A DNA stretch of 48,155 nucleotides from Proteiniphilum sp. UBA5267 (GCA_002411515.1 DHTF01000087.1:53389-101543); one strand, 5' to 3'. Numbered from the stretch's first letter, positions 19,399 through 27,890 are shown. Numbers and translations: made by a program. Notes: generated by a model from the letters alone, not told the origin.

Positions 19399-21816
19399 AT
19401 GGATAAGTTAATAAATGCCCTCTCCTCCTACAAGACCAGCATCGTACTATTGCTTCTGTACGCAACCGGATTGGCAACAGCAACACTTGTGGAGAAACAG
19501 ATGAATACTGAGGCAGCAAAAATGCTGGTATATTACTCACCGCTGTTTATCCTCTTGCAGTTTCTGCTGGTGATCAATTTCCTCCTGGTGTTCGTCCGCT
19601 ACAACTATATCAAACGCAGGAAGTGGGCAATGATTGTGGTGCATCTTGCCCTCATTGTGATAATGGGTGGAGCGCTCACCACATTTCTGTTTGGCAAGGA
19701 AGGACAAGTACACATCCGTGAAGGAGAGCGTACCGATGAAATGGTGATGCACACCTCGAGGGGAGTCAAAACAGAAAAAATGCCTTTTGTGCTGGAACTT
19801 ATCGATTTCAGGCTGCACCGCTATCCCGGATCTCAGAGTCCCTCTTCCTATGAGAGCGATCTGCAGGTGCATATCGATGGGGACGTGCGCAAAACAAAGA
19901 TATTCATGAACAATGTGCTGGATCTGAAAGGATATCGTTTCTTTCAGGCTTCCTATGATGAGGATGAGCTGGGAACCATTCTTTCGGTGAATAAAGATGT
20001 GGCGGGTCGTACCATCACGTACAGCGGTTATGCGTTGTTATTGTTCGGCTTTCTGCTGATGTTCTTTATGCCGAATTCCCGTTTTAGGAAGTTGGGGCGA
20101 CAACTCAGAGAAGCACGAGAGGAGGCCGGCAAGCTGACTCTCATTGCTGCCATGTTGCTTGTTCCGCTCATCGCCTTTGGAGAACCAGACGATTCACTTC
20201 ACCAAATTACAATTCCCGAAGATCATGCAGCCCGGTTCGGTGCATTGCCGGTACAATTCCACGGACGGGTCATGCCCATGAATACCTTCTCCTCCGAGAT
20301 CCTGCGAAAAATATACAAAGAACAGACTTTCGGCACTCTCTCTTCCGATCAGTTTCTGCTCGGACTGCTCTCCATACCGCAGAAGTGGATGGAGGTGCCT
20401 TTTATCGCACTTCCGAATGAACAGATCAGCATGCAATATAATCTTCCGAAAGACGTTGCTCCCTATTACCATTTTTTCGATCAGGAAGGGAATTATCGTT
20501 TGCTGCCACAACTGCAGCAAATCTATCATCGGCCAGCTTCCGAACGAACAGCAGCAGAGAAGGATTTGATTCAACTCGATGAGCGCATCCACATCGTCTA
20601 TCAGCTGATCCATTATGCCATGCCGGGCATTTTCCCAAATCCGGGCGATCCCTCCCACACTTGGTATGCACCCGGTGATGATCTCTCCGATTTTCATCCC
20701 CAGGACTCACTGTTTATTGCCGGTATTTTTAACCAATATCTGTCGGAAGTGCGACTGGCACTGCAGCATGGCGACTGGAGCAAAGCCAATGAACGACTGG
20801 ATGACATTGCTCGTTATCAGCAACAAAACGACAAAGCTTCACTCATACAACCCAAAAAGATCGACGCCGAAGTACGCTACAACCAGATGAATATCTTTAG
20901 CCGCACCAGAACAGGTTATTTCATTTTCGGTGGGATTCTTTTAATTCTTGCGTTCTTGCAAATGTGGCAGAGACGCGATTGGCTGCGTAGCGCGATATTT
21001 TCAGCGGTTGTTTTTATCGTGTCTCTCTTCATTTATCATACCGCGGGCATGGCCCTACGGTGGTATATTTCGGGTTATGCACCCTGGAGTAACTCTTATG
21101 AAACCATGGTTTATGTAGCTTGGGCTACGGTACTCGCGGGATTCATCTTTGGTCGTAAAAATAGCCTCACCTTGGCTTTGGCGACTCTTTTCGGAGGAGT
21201 TATTCTCTTTGTCTCCGGCCTCAATTGGATGGATCCACAAATCAACACCCTTGTGCCGGTATTGAAATCGCCCTGGCTCATGTTTCATGTGGCGGTGATT
21301 GTGGCGGCATACGGATTCTTTGGAATCAGCTTTTTACTCGGGATTACCAACCTCTCCCTGATGGCTTTTTCAAAAAAGAATCTCTCTCTGTCGATTCGTA
21401 TCAGGGAACTGACCATCATCAATAACCTGTCGTTGTTGGTGGGACTTGCCTTGATGACCATCGGCACCTTTCTGGGGGCTATTTGGGCAAACGAGTCATG
21501 GGGCCGCTATTGGGGATGGGATCCCAAGGAGACCTGGGCATTGATTACCATCGTGGTCTATTCCATTGTCACCCACCTCCATCTGGTGAAAAAGTGGCAG
21601 AGTGAATGGCGGTTCAATCTGCTGTCGGTCTTTGCTTTCTCTGCCGTGCTGATGACTTTCCTTGGAGTGAATTATTTCCTGAGTGGGATGCACTCTTATG
21701 GGCAAACCAATAGTAACGCTGCTGTTTTTTTGTATATTGCAGCTGCTTTCGTGGCATTGGGTATATTGGGTGGCGTTTCTTACAGAGCAAATAAGAGCGT
21801 CAGCCAAATAAAGTGA
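19399..21816 (+). CDS. ccsBA: Fused ResB-CcsA cytochrome c biogenesis protein (CcsBA type)
   Basis: An 805-residue System II cytochrome c synthase that exports heme and attaches it to CXXCH motifs outside the inner membrane. The N-terminal ResB-like part (residues 1-240) has transmembrane helices and a helix His in MIVVHLALI (His 82). A large extracytoplasmic region (about 250-500) follows. The CcsA part has a WWD-type heme-handling motif WGRYWGWDPKETW (701-713) with flanking His candidates in SPWLMFHVAV, THLHLV (726/728) and SGMHSYG (765). ResB and CcsA are commonly fused in Bacteroidota and often sit beside nrfHA. Here no nrfA is present; the only multiheme cytochrome in the window is the NapC-SUMF1 fusion upstream, which it is likely to mature. 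Confidence 0.93.
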   Translation: MDKLINALSSYKTSIVLLLLYATGLATATLVEKQMNTEAAKMLVYYSPLFILLQFLLVINFLLVFVRYNYIKRRKWAMIVVHLALIVIMGGALTTFLFGKEGQVHIREGERTDEMVMHTSRGVKTEKMPFVLELIDFRLHRYPGSQSPSSYESDLQVHIDGDVRKTKIFMNNVLDLKGYRFFQASYDEDELGTILSVNKDVAGRTITYSGYALLLFGFLLMFFMPNSRFRKLGRQLREAREEAGKLTLIAAMLLVPLIAFGEPDDSLHQITIPEDHAARFGALPVQFHGRVMPMNTFSSEILRKIYKEQTFGTLSSDQFLLGLLSIPQKWMEVPFIALPNEQISMQYNLPKDVAPYYHFFDQEGNYRLLPQLQQIYHRPASERTAAEKDLIQLDERIHIVYQLIHYAMPGIFPNPGDPSHTWYAPGDDLSDFHPQDSLFIAGIFNQYLSEVRLALQHGDWSKANERLDDIARYQQQNDKASLIQPKKIDAEVRYNQMNIFSRTRTGYFIFGGILLILAFLQMWQRRDWLRSAIFSAVVFIVSLFIYHTAGMALRWYISGYAPWSNSYETMVYVAWATVLAGFIFGRKNSLTLALATLFGGVILFVSGLNWMDPQINTLVPVLKSPWLMFHVAVIVAAYGFFGISFLLGITNLSLMAFSKKNLSLSIRIRELTIINNLSLLVGLALMTIGTFLGAIWANESWGRYWGWDPKETWALITIVVYSIVTHLHLVKKWQSEWRFNLLSVFAFSAVLMTFLGVNYFLSGMHSYGQTNSNAAVFLYIAAAFVALGILGGVSYRANKSVSQIK

Positions 21817-21908
21817 GCGTAGCGAACAAGCAACACACACAAAGTGAGTGAATAATGTGCGCAGCACGAATAATGTGAACGGAGGGAACAAATAACGCGT
21901 AGCAAAGA
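21804..21908 (+). repeat. Degenerate tandem repeat in the ccsBA-oxidoreductase gap
   Basis: The gap consists almost entirely of imperfect copies of a short pattern, roughly (G/A)CG-N-AG(C/G)-GAA-(C/T)AA. Copies include GCGTAGCGAACAA, GCGCAGCACGAATAAT, ACGGAGGGAACAAATAA and GCGTAGC, joined by GTG. The pattern begins at the end of the ccsBA coding sequence (AGCGTCAGCCAAATAA). It has no good start codon of its own and no hairpin typical of a terminator. It looks like a slipped or amplified low-complexity element. Confidence 0.5.
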
Positions 21909-21909
21909 T

Positions 21910-22881
21910 ATGATACACTGGGGCTTTATTGGTTGCGGAAACGTGACGGAAAAGAAAAGCGGACCAGCCTTCAGCAAGGTGGAAGGTTCGGATGTTGTTG
22001 CGGTGATGCGGCGTGACATAGACAAAGCGAAAGATTATGCTCGTCGACATGGTGTCGGGAAATGGTACGACAACGCCGCGGATCTGATCAATGATCCGCA
22101 GGTGAATGCCGTTTATGTGGCTACTCCTCCCGGTTCCCATGCGGAACATGCCATTGCTGCCATGAGGGCCGGTAAGCCAGTCTATGTTGAGAAACCAATG
22201 GCGGCCTCTTATGAGGAGTGCTGCCGGATGAACCAGGTTTCTGCAGAGACCGGTATTCCTTGCTTTGTCGCATATTATCGTCGCACGCTGCCTTATTTTC
22301 TCAGAGTGAAGCAGTTGATTGACGATGGCTTGTTGGGTGAAATCTCCACCGTGCAGATACGTTTTGCCATTCCACCTTACGCGACCGATTATGATCGGGA
22401 AAATCTTTCCTGGAGGGTGAAAAAAGAGATTGCTGGAGCCGGTTATTTTTATGACCTTGCATCCCATCAGTTCGATCTGCTTGATTTTCTGTTTGGAGAG
22501 ATTGCGCAGACAGAAGGTTTTTCGGATAATAGGGCAGGTTTATATGATGTAGAAGATACCGTTGCGGCTGCTTTCAGATTCCATTCTGGTATTGTGGGAA
22601 GTGGAAGCTGGAGTTTCGTTGCTCCGCAAGATACCCGGACCGACCGGATTGATGTGGTGGGTACAAAGGGAAAACTTTCCTTTTCCACATTCGATTTCTC
22701 GACCATCCTTTTGGAGTCCGCCAGTGGAATTCAAGAGTTTAGTGAAGCAAATCCAGAAAATATTCAGTATTACCTGATTCAACAAATCGTAAATTACCTG
22801 AATGGTCGGGGCGAGCTACCGGTTAGCACAGGTGCAACGGCACTACGTACAAATTGTATAATGGATGAAATTTTAGGATAA
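21910..22881 (+). CDS. Gfo/Idh/MocA-family oxidoreductase (cytosolic)
   Basis: A 323-residue NAD(P)-dependent oxidoreductase with no signal peptide. The nucleotide-binding motif HWGFIGCGNVTEKKSGPA is at the N-terminus. ATPPGSHAEHA and the YVEKPMA lysine motif (near 95) follow, and the C-terminal alpha/beta domain has AGAGYFYDLASHQFDLLDF with the expected active-site His. Members oxidise or reduce sugars, inositols or related polyols. It is shorter and much diverged from the Tat-exported paralog upstream, so it is not a recent duplication. Being cytosolic and last in the cassette, it may act on the imported product of the periplasmic steps; this is inference. Its 3' end overlaps the convergent transporter gene by 9 bp. 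Confidence 0.9.
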   Translation: MIHWGFIGCGNVTEKKSGPAFSKVEGSDVVAVMRRDIDKAKDYARRHGVGKWYDNAADLINDPQVNAVYVATPPGSHAEHAIAAMRAGKPVYVEKPMAASYEECCRMNQVSAETGIPCFVAYYRRTLPYFLRVKQLIDDGLLGEISTVQIRFAIPPYATDYDRENLSWRVKKEIAGAGYFYDLASHQFDLLDFLFGEIAQTEGFSDNRAGLYDVEDTVAAAFRFHSGIVGSGSWSFVAPQDTRTDRIDVVGTKGKLSFSTFDFSTILLESASGIQEFSEANPENIQYYLIQQIVNYLNGRGELPVSTGATALRTNCIMDEILG

Positions 22882-23781
22882 TTTTCTATCTTTTCCCTTC
22901 GCATACCGCCATATCTGCCATGAGTTGACCAGGTTTTGCCATAAGACATAGGCTCCCGGTCCGAGTGTAGCCAATGGATTCAGATATGTTTGAGTGAGCC
23001 AGATAGCCAGTACTGTATTTTTTTGCCCTAATCCCTGGCCACCAGCGACAGTCCACCCAAAGCGGGTGCCAATTTTTCTGCCAAAAAAGAACTGGAGGAG
23101 ACAGATCAGCAGAGAGGAGACAGCAATGATCACCTCCAGCGTGTAGTTGCCGTCGTCCTGCAAACGAACATATTGGGTCACATTACCGATCACCACGGTG
23201 AGCGCGACTGCCCAAAGGTAGAAGGAGATAATTTGTGCAGACCGGATCTTTTTGTGGACTTGGGGAGCGGTTTTCTGTAAAATGAAAGACAGCAGGAAGG
23301 GTACAACGAGAATGGGCATCACCTTCAGCAATATATGCCAAAAGGAAGAGGCAAAGGAGACCTCCACGCTGCTTTCCCCCACGACTGATAAAAACAAGGG
23401 AGCAATGAATGCCACGGAAAGATTGCTGATGATGGAGTAGGCGGCTGTCACAGAGATGCTTCCCCCAAGGATCCCTGCCACCACAGGAGCCGAAGTAGCT
23501 GTAGCTGTCAGCACGCAGATCATGGCGGCCTGAGCCAGTATTTCGTTAAATGGTCTCAGCACCAGATATACCAGTGCACTTCCCAAATATTGTATGGCTA
23601 GGAGGATAAAATGAAATTTGTTTAGTCTAATGTCACTCCAGCTTACCCGACAATAGGTAATAAAGAGCATGAGAGAGAGCAGGTAGGGTATAACCGGTGA
23701 AAAAATAGCAAGCTGTTTGTGAAAAGTGATCCCCAGGATCATTGCGACGGGGAGCAGATATTTCTCGATATATTTCTGCAT
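22873..23781 (-). CDS. BASS (bile acid:sodium symporter)-type membrane transporter
   Basis: About 302 residues starting MQKYIEKYLLPVAM, with roughly nine to ten hydrophobic helices and almost no soluble domains. The layout and the helix segment LTATATSAPVVAGILGGS resemble the bile acid:Na+ symporter superfamily (BASS/PnaS type). The true substrate is unknown; family members move bile acids, pantothenate, keto acids and other organic anions. A 23-residue longer frame (ATG 23850) overlaps the upstream esterase gene and lacks sense as a membrane N-terminus, so 23781 is preferred, 1 bp after the esterase stop. It is last in the yicC-gmk-esterase operon and overlaps the convergent oxidoreductase end by 9 bp. 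Confidence 0.75.
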   Translation of the reverse strand: MQKYIEKYLLPVAMILGITFHKQLAIFSPVIPYLLSLMLFITYCRVSWSDIRLNKFHFILLAIQYLGSALVYLVLRPFNEILAQAAMICVLTATATSAPVVAGILGGSISVTAAYSIISNLSVAFIAPLFLSVVGESSVEVSFASSFWHILLKVMPILVVPFLLSFILQKTAPQVHKKIRSAQIISFYLWAVALTVVIGNVTQYVRLQDDGNYTLEVIIAVSSLLICLLQFFFGRKIGTRFGWTVAGGQGLGQKNTVLAIWLTQTYLNPLATLGPGAYVLWQNLVNSWQIWRYAKGKDRKLS

Positions 23782-23782
23782 A

Positions 23783-24706
23783 TCAATTGTAATAGTTCGC
23801 AGGCGTAGAGGATGGTTCCGATGAGCGGAGCATGTCTTTGAAACGGACATCCAGCATCCATTGTTTGCGGTCGAATACGAAGTCGGTGATAAATTTTTCT
23901 ATCTCAGGAAGAAACTCTCTCATGGGATATTCCGATACTTCGTGGCCAATACCTTCCATGATATAAAAAACATGGGGATATCGCTCATTTCTGAATCGTT
24001 TAGTGAGTGATTTGGATCCAAACATGCCCAGTTTAAATAAACGGGTATTGTCGTAGGGTACCAGTTTGTCGGCACTGCCGTGAAAAAACAAGGTGGGAGC
24101 AGGTGGTTGTGCGTAAGAAGGGAGTCCCTCCGTACTGAATATGCCGCCTGCAAAGGAGATGACACCTGCATACCGGAAGTCATCGGGTAGCACCTCCGAC
24201 ACAGGATGGTTATTGCGTTTCATATAATCGGCTTGTAGTACCGTGATGGCACCTGCACTCGAACCGCTGATGATGATAAGTGAAGGGTCGATATGTAGTG
24301 CATCGGCATGTTTCAGCAGATAATTCGTTGCAGCATATAAATCGGTCACAGCCAATTCAATGGCCTGCTGGAGCGGTTTAAAATTTAAAAGACCCGGAGC
24401 CTCTTTTCCTTTCATACCCAACCGGTAATCAATCGAGGCTACGGTAAAACCTTTGTTGGCAAAATATTGAAAATAGGGAAGATAATATGCGGCATCGCGC
24501 TTACCCTCCTTGAATCCCCCGCCAAATACAAACAGAAGACAAGGTTGAGGCAGGATGGTTGCAGAGTCGGTTTTGTATAAGTCGAGTTGTAACTGGATGC
24601 CCTCCACCTCTTTATAAACGCGAGTTTCTTTCTGCAACGTTCCCGCAAGCAGCACAATGGGCAAGAGTAGTGCTGCAATACCTATAAAAACCCTCTTGAG
24701 TAACAT
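23783..24706 (-). CDS. Exported alpha/beta-hydrolase (esterase/lipase-like)
   Basis: A 307-residue protein with a Sec signal peptide (FIGIAALLLPIVLLAG) and an alpha/beta-hydrolase fold of the BD-FAE/hormone-sensitive-lipase type. Visible landmarks are the oxyanion-hole segment FVFGGGF (near 59-65), the nucleophile elbow GSSAG (near 147-151), FFHGSADKLVPYDN with the predicted acidic residue, and GIGHEV with the predicted catalytic His. Such enzymes remove acetyl or feruloyl esters from sugars or cleave small esters; which one applies here is not known. It is translationally close to gmk (3 bp) and to the transporter (1 bp), so co-transcribed. Confidence 0.85.
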   Translation of the reverse strand: MLLKRVFIGIAALLLPIVLLAGTLQKETRVYKEVEGIQLQLDLYKTDSATILPQPCLLFVFGGGFKEGKRDAAYYLPYFQYFANKGFTVASIDYRLGMKGKEAPGLLNFKPLQQAIELAVTDLYAATNYLLKHADALHIDPSLIIISGSSAGAITVLQADYMKRNNHPVSEVLPDDFRYAGVISFAGGIFSTEGLPSYAQPPAPTLFFHGSADKLVPYDNTRLFKLGMFGSKSLTKRFRNERYPHVFYIMEGIGHEVSEYPMREFLPEIEKFITDFVFDRKQWMLDVRFKDMLRSSEPSSTPANYYN

Positions 24707-24709
24707 ATC

Positions 24710-25273
24710 TTACGATTGAATAAATTGGGTGACCAGTTTCACTGTTTCTTCCTTCGCACGGTCGAAATCGTCATTACACACCACCACATCGAACTGAGGT
24801 GCAAAACTCATTTCATACTCTGCTTTAGCAAGACGGTTTTCAATCACCTGCGGCGTGTCGGTACCCCTTTTCTCAAGCCGCTCACGCAATACCTCCACCG
24901 AGGGTGGCATCACGAAGATGCTCAGTGCCTGTCTGCCGTAGTATTTCTTGATGTTCAACCCTCCGATGCAATCCACGTCGAAGACCACATTGCTGCCTTT
25001 TTCGAGAATGCGGTCAACTTCGCTCTTCAGTGTACCATAAAACTTGTCGGTATAAACCTCTTCATATTCGAGAAACTCATTGTTGGCGATGCGCTTGCGA
25101 AATTCCGCTGGTGTAAGGAAAAAATATTCTACCCCATTTTTTTCGTCACCACGGGGTAGACGGCTGGTTGCCGAAATGGAAAACCGAAGATCCAATCCCT
25201 GTGCCAGCAGATATCTGACGAGTGTGGACTTACCCGCACCGGAGGGAGCTGAAAATATAATTAGTTTCGCCAT
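24710..25273 (-). CDS. gmk: Guanylate kinase
   Basis: A 187-residue cytosolic enzyme that phosphorylates GMP to GDP with ATP. The P-loop APSGAGKST lies at residues 9-17. The GMP-binding region has SRLPRGDEKNGVEYFF and EEVYTDKFYGT, and the lid contains RLEKRGTDT. Length and order are normal. It follows yicC by 44 bp, a pairing common in bacteria. In many Bacteroidales nadD comes next, but here an esterase and a transporter follow. Confidence 0.97.
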   Translation of the reverse strand: MAKLIIFSAPSGAGKSTLVRYLLAQGLDLRFSISATSRLPRGDEKNGVEYFFLTPAEFRKRIANNEFLEYEEVYTDKFYGTLKSEVDRILEKGSNVVFDVDCIGGLNIKKYYGRQALSIFVMPPSVEVLRERLEKRGTDTPQVIENRLAKAEYEMSFAPQFDVVVCNDDFDRAKEETVKLVTQFIQS

Positions 25274-25317
25274 ACATGAAATTGTTCAGGTAGCAAACCC
25301 TTGTTGATAAACTGTTG

Positions 25318-26190
25318 CTACAGAATATTTAAAATTTGTTCTTTGATCTGCTCCAGCTCATCCTTCATTTGTACCACGATACGTTGCATGCCCGATTGGT
25401 TGGACTTTGAACCGAGTGTGTTGATTTCACGCCCGATCTCTTGTGCGATAAATCCCAGTTTCTTTCCCTGGGAATGACTGTCGGCAAGCGTTTCTGTAAA
25501 GTAATCGAGGTGATGGGCCAGGCGTGTCTTCTCCTCGTTCACATCGAGCTTCTCAATATAATAAATCATCTCCTGCTCGAAACGGTTTTTGTCGTATTCT
25601 ATTCCCTCCAAGTTGTGCAAACCATCATAAATGCGGTTTTTGATGGTCTCTATGCGTTCCGTCTCAAAAGGTTCCACTTCTATCAATAGTGTACGGATAA
25701 GCTGTATTTTCTCTGTCAACACCCGGGTTAACATCTCCCCTTCTTGTTTACGGAAAGCAATCACTTCATCCACAGCCTGGATGATTGCCTTTTCAATGGT
25801 ATCCCATTCTCCCTCATCCAATGCGTCGGCCTCCTGTTTCATCACTTCAGGCAAACGCAGCAACAACGAGAACCACTCCTGTGGGGGAGCTATATTGAGT
25901 TCTGCAGCCATATCGCTGATTTCACGATGATATTGAGCCACTACCTGATGGTCAATTTTCGAAGACACATCTTTGGAGATCACCTCCACATTCAAGGAGA
26001 GATCAACTTTGCCTCGTTCCAGTCGGCCAGCAAGTGTGTTGCGTAACGCTATTTCCTTCTCTCGGTAAATAAGTGGAAGACGGGTGAACAGATCAAATTG
26101 CTTGCTGTTCAGAGTTTTTATTTCAATTGTGACTTTTTTATTGGGGAGCTCAGCTACCGCTTTGCCGTATCCCGTCATGGATAATGCCAT
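25318..26190 (-). CDS. yicC: YicC-family endoribonuclease
   Basis: A 290-residue YicC/YloC-family protein, starting MALSMTGYGKA, the family's usual N-terminus. It carries the conserved IEIKTLNSKQFD segment (near 25), the central coiled-coil-like acidic/basic region, and the C-terminal GREINTLGSKSNQ signature. Characterised homologues are RNases that affect small-RNA turnover. A longer frame to ATG 26217 is rejected because it would run across a perfect -7 promoter element at 26206-26213. It is first gene of the operon yicC-gmk-esterase-transporter. Confidence 0.92.
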   Translation of the reverse strand: MALSMTGYGKAVAELPNKKVTIEIKTLNSKQFDLFTRLPLIYREKEIALRNTLAGRLERGKVDLSLNVEVISKDVSSKIDHQVVAQYHREISDMAAELNIAPPQEWFSLLLRLPEVMKQEADALDEGEWDTIEKAIIQAVDEVIAFRKQEGEMLTRVLTEKIQLIRTLLIEVEPFETERIETIKNRIYDGLHNLEGIEYDKNRFEQEMIYYIEKLDVNEEKTRLAHHLDYFTETLADSHSQGKKLGFIAQEIGREINTLGSKSNQSGMQRIVVQMKDELEQIKEQILNIL

Positions 26191-26205
26191 TTTTTTTGTT
26201 TTGCA

Positions 26206-26213
26206 CAAAGGTA
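26206..26213 (-). promoter_or_regulatory. -7 promoter element of the yicC operon
   Basis: On the minus strand TACCTTTG matches TAnnTTTG exactly. It ends 15 bp before the yicC ATG at 26190, implying a very short leader. No TTG was found at the -33 distance. Confidence 0.6.
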
Positions 26214-26289
26214 GCATTTTTGGCTGAAACAGGTATGTTTTGGCATCGAAACTTCAACAGTGCCGTTGCCAAATAATCAGAAAACGGGT

Positions 26290-27018
26290 TCAAGCATTTT
26301 CTTTGCGCAGGGATTCGTGCTCTTTCTCCTTCAATGCCCGGGCTGCTTTATCCTGTTCGTCGGCCAATCGGAGGAGCCGCCTGCTTTCCACAAGATTCGA
26401 TACAAGCAGGAAGAGACAGGCTGCTGTGGCAAGAAATTTGAGGGAACCCGGAACAAAGACCTCGATGGTGATGATGGTACCTAAAAGCAGGCGCACTTCT
26501 GTGGGGCCGAATATGCCCGAGTCAATGGAATACTGTCCGCCTATTTTGTAACGGAGCTGCGCAGTGATCATCTCCCATCCGTATAGCACCACGAACATGA
26601 ACCCAGCATATTTCCACAGGCCGGGCACAAAAATGGTGAATCCCAGACCAATGAGAATGGTTCCAATCCAGTCTACCGTGACGTCGAGCGAGAAGCCGTA
26701 CCACTTACGGGGTTTATTGCGGTAGTAAGCTAAACGGCCGTCGAGTGAGTCACCGAACCAGTTGATGATGAAGCCTAGTAGGGACAACAACAGCCAGTAG
26801 CGACCAAAGTAAGCCCCCAGCACAAAACTGGATGCCACCATCAGGTTGCCGAAAAGACCAATGGCCGTGAGCCCGTCAGAACTTATCCACGAGGGTATTT
26901 TTTGTACCAGATATGCAATGCTTTTCTGTTCCCACTCGCGAAGAATGTTGGTTCTTTGCCTGTCTGTGGCGATGAGCCTGAGCGACTTCGCCATGCTTCT
27001 TTTACTATTTTTCATCAC
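26290..27018 (-). CDS. CDP-alcohol phosphatidyltransferase family membrane protein
   Basis: A 242-residue inner-membrane protein with about six hydrophobic helices and charged ends. The CDP-alcohol motif is recognisable as GDSLDGRLA...GFSLDVTVD, keeping all four acidic metal ligands (D-x2-D and D-x3-D) and the intervening Gly. The Arg of the usual D-G-x2-A-R is Tyr here and the spacer to the Gly is one residue longer. The family swaps CMP of CDP-diacylglycerol or another CDP-alcohol for an alcohol, making phospholipids such as PI, PG or PS; the substrate is not predictable. ATGs at 27018, 27015 and 26994 are all possible starts. It has its own promoter and is not part of the yicC unit. Confidence 0.85.
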   Translation of the reverse strand: MMKNSKRSMAKSLRLIATDRQRTNILREWEQKSIAYLVQKIPSWISSDGLTAIGLFGNLMVASSFVLGAYFGRYWLLLSLLGFIINWFGDSLDGRLAYYRNKPRKWYGFSLDVTVDWIGTILIGLGFTIFVPGLWKYAGFMFVVLYGWEMITAQLRYKIGGQYSIDSGIFGPTEVRLLLGTIITIEVFVPGSLKFLATAACLFLLVSNLVESRRLLRLADEQDKAARALKEKEHESLRKENA

Positions 27019-27050
27019 CGGGGTTCTTTTTGTGAATCATCTTAACATGG

Positions 27051-27082
27051 CAAAAGTAAGGATTAAATTGTCATGTTACAAA
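27051..27082 (-). promoter_or_regulatory. Promoter of the CDP-alcohol phosphatidyltransferase gene
   Basis: On the minus strand TTTG (27079-27082) and TACTTTTG (27051-27058) are separated by 20 bp, a good match to the Bacteroidota promoter pattern. The start codon lies 32 bp downstream. Confidence 0.7.
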
Positions 27083-27124
27083 TTTGTTTCCAAAAAAATG
27101 GGTCCATCTATTTCTTGAAAAAAT

Positions 27125-27154
27125 AAAAAGCCGTCCTCTACGAGACGGCTTTTT
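27125..27154 (-). terminator. Terminator after rprY
   Basis: AAAAAGCCGTC (27125-27135) pairs perfectly with GACGGCTTTTT (27144-27154), with an 8-nt loop. A/T tracts on both sides make it usable in both directions; the upstream gene that ends here is rprY, 21 bp away on the minus strand. Confidence 0.85.
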
Positions 27155-27175
27155 ATAAGATTGAGTTAGACTCTC

Positions 27176-27889
27176 TTATTTTTCTACATTCTCATCCTCA
27201 GTGGGTACAATCAGCTTGTATCCTTTTCCATGGATGTTGATGATCTCGATGTTGGGTTCGGGTTTCAGCAGTTTACGCAGTTTGGTGATGTACACGTCCA
27301 TGCTGCGTGCATTGAAATAAGTATCCTCTTCCCATATCTGTTTCAACGCGTGGTTGCGTTCAAGGATGTCATTTGCGTGAGAACAAAGGAGCGATAACAG
27401 TTCAGATTCCTTGGTAGTAAGCTTTGTTTGCGTATCACCAATGATCAGAATCTGTTTCTGCGTGTCGAAGGTCATTGTGCCAAAATTGTACACTTGTTGT
27501 TCTTTGCTCTTTTTACCTTTCACCCGACGGATGATTGCTTCAATACGCAGCACCAGTTCTTCCATGCTGAAAGGTTTGGTGATGTAGTCGTCTGCTCCAG
27601 CTTTGAAGCCTTCCAGTACATCCTCTTTCATATTTTTGGCAGTGAGGAAGATCACCGGGATCTCCGTATTGATGGTTCTGATCTCTTTCACCAGCGTTAC
27701 GCCGTCTTTCTTGGGCATCATCACATCGACAATGCACAAGTCGTATTTTGTTTTTACAAATCCTTTGAAACCGGCCTCTCCATCGGGAAACAGATCGGTA
27801 TCAAAACCCTTTGCCTGGAGATATTCTCGCAGCAACATGCCAAGATTTTCATCATCTTCGCATAAAAAAATTTTTAATTTCTCTTCCAT
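27176..27889 (-). CDS. rprY: OmpR-family response regulator, RprY-like
   Basis: A 237-residue DNA-binding response regulator. The receiver domain (5-118) has the acidic pair Asp12/Asp13, the phosphoacceptor Asp55 in CIVDVMMPK, Thr83 and Lys105 (ITKPF). The C-terminal winged helix (about 135-230) has the ARSMDVYITKLRKLL recognition-helix region and the GKGYKL wing. The sequence and pairing resemble RprY of Bacteroides/Porphyromonas. It follows rprX by 1 bp and ends at a strong terminator. Target genes cannot be read from the window. Confidence 0.94.
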   Translation of the reverse strand: MEEKLKIFLCEDDENLGMLLREYLQAKGFDTDLFPDGEAGFKGFVKTKYDLCIVDVMMPKKDGVTLVKEIRTINTEIPVIFLTAKNMKEDVLEGFKAGADDYITKPFSMEELVLRIEAIIRRVKGKKSKEQQVYNFGTMTFDTQKQILIIGDTQTKLTTKESELLSLLCSHANDILERNHALKQIWEEDTYFNARSMDVYITKLRKLLKPEPNIEIINIHGKGYKLIVPTEDENVEK

Positions 27890-27890
27890 A

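Noticed and set aside
21496..22467. 323-codon minus-strand frame across ccsBA, the repeat gap and the Gfo/Idh gene
   Set aside because: It overlaps two clear genes on the other strand, includes the low-complexity repeat, and shows no domain.
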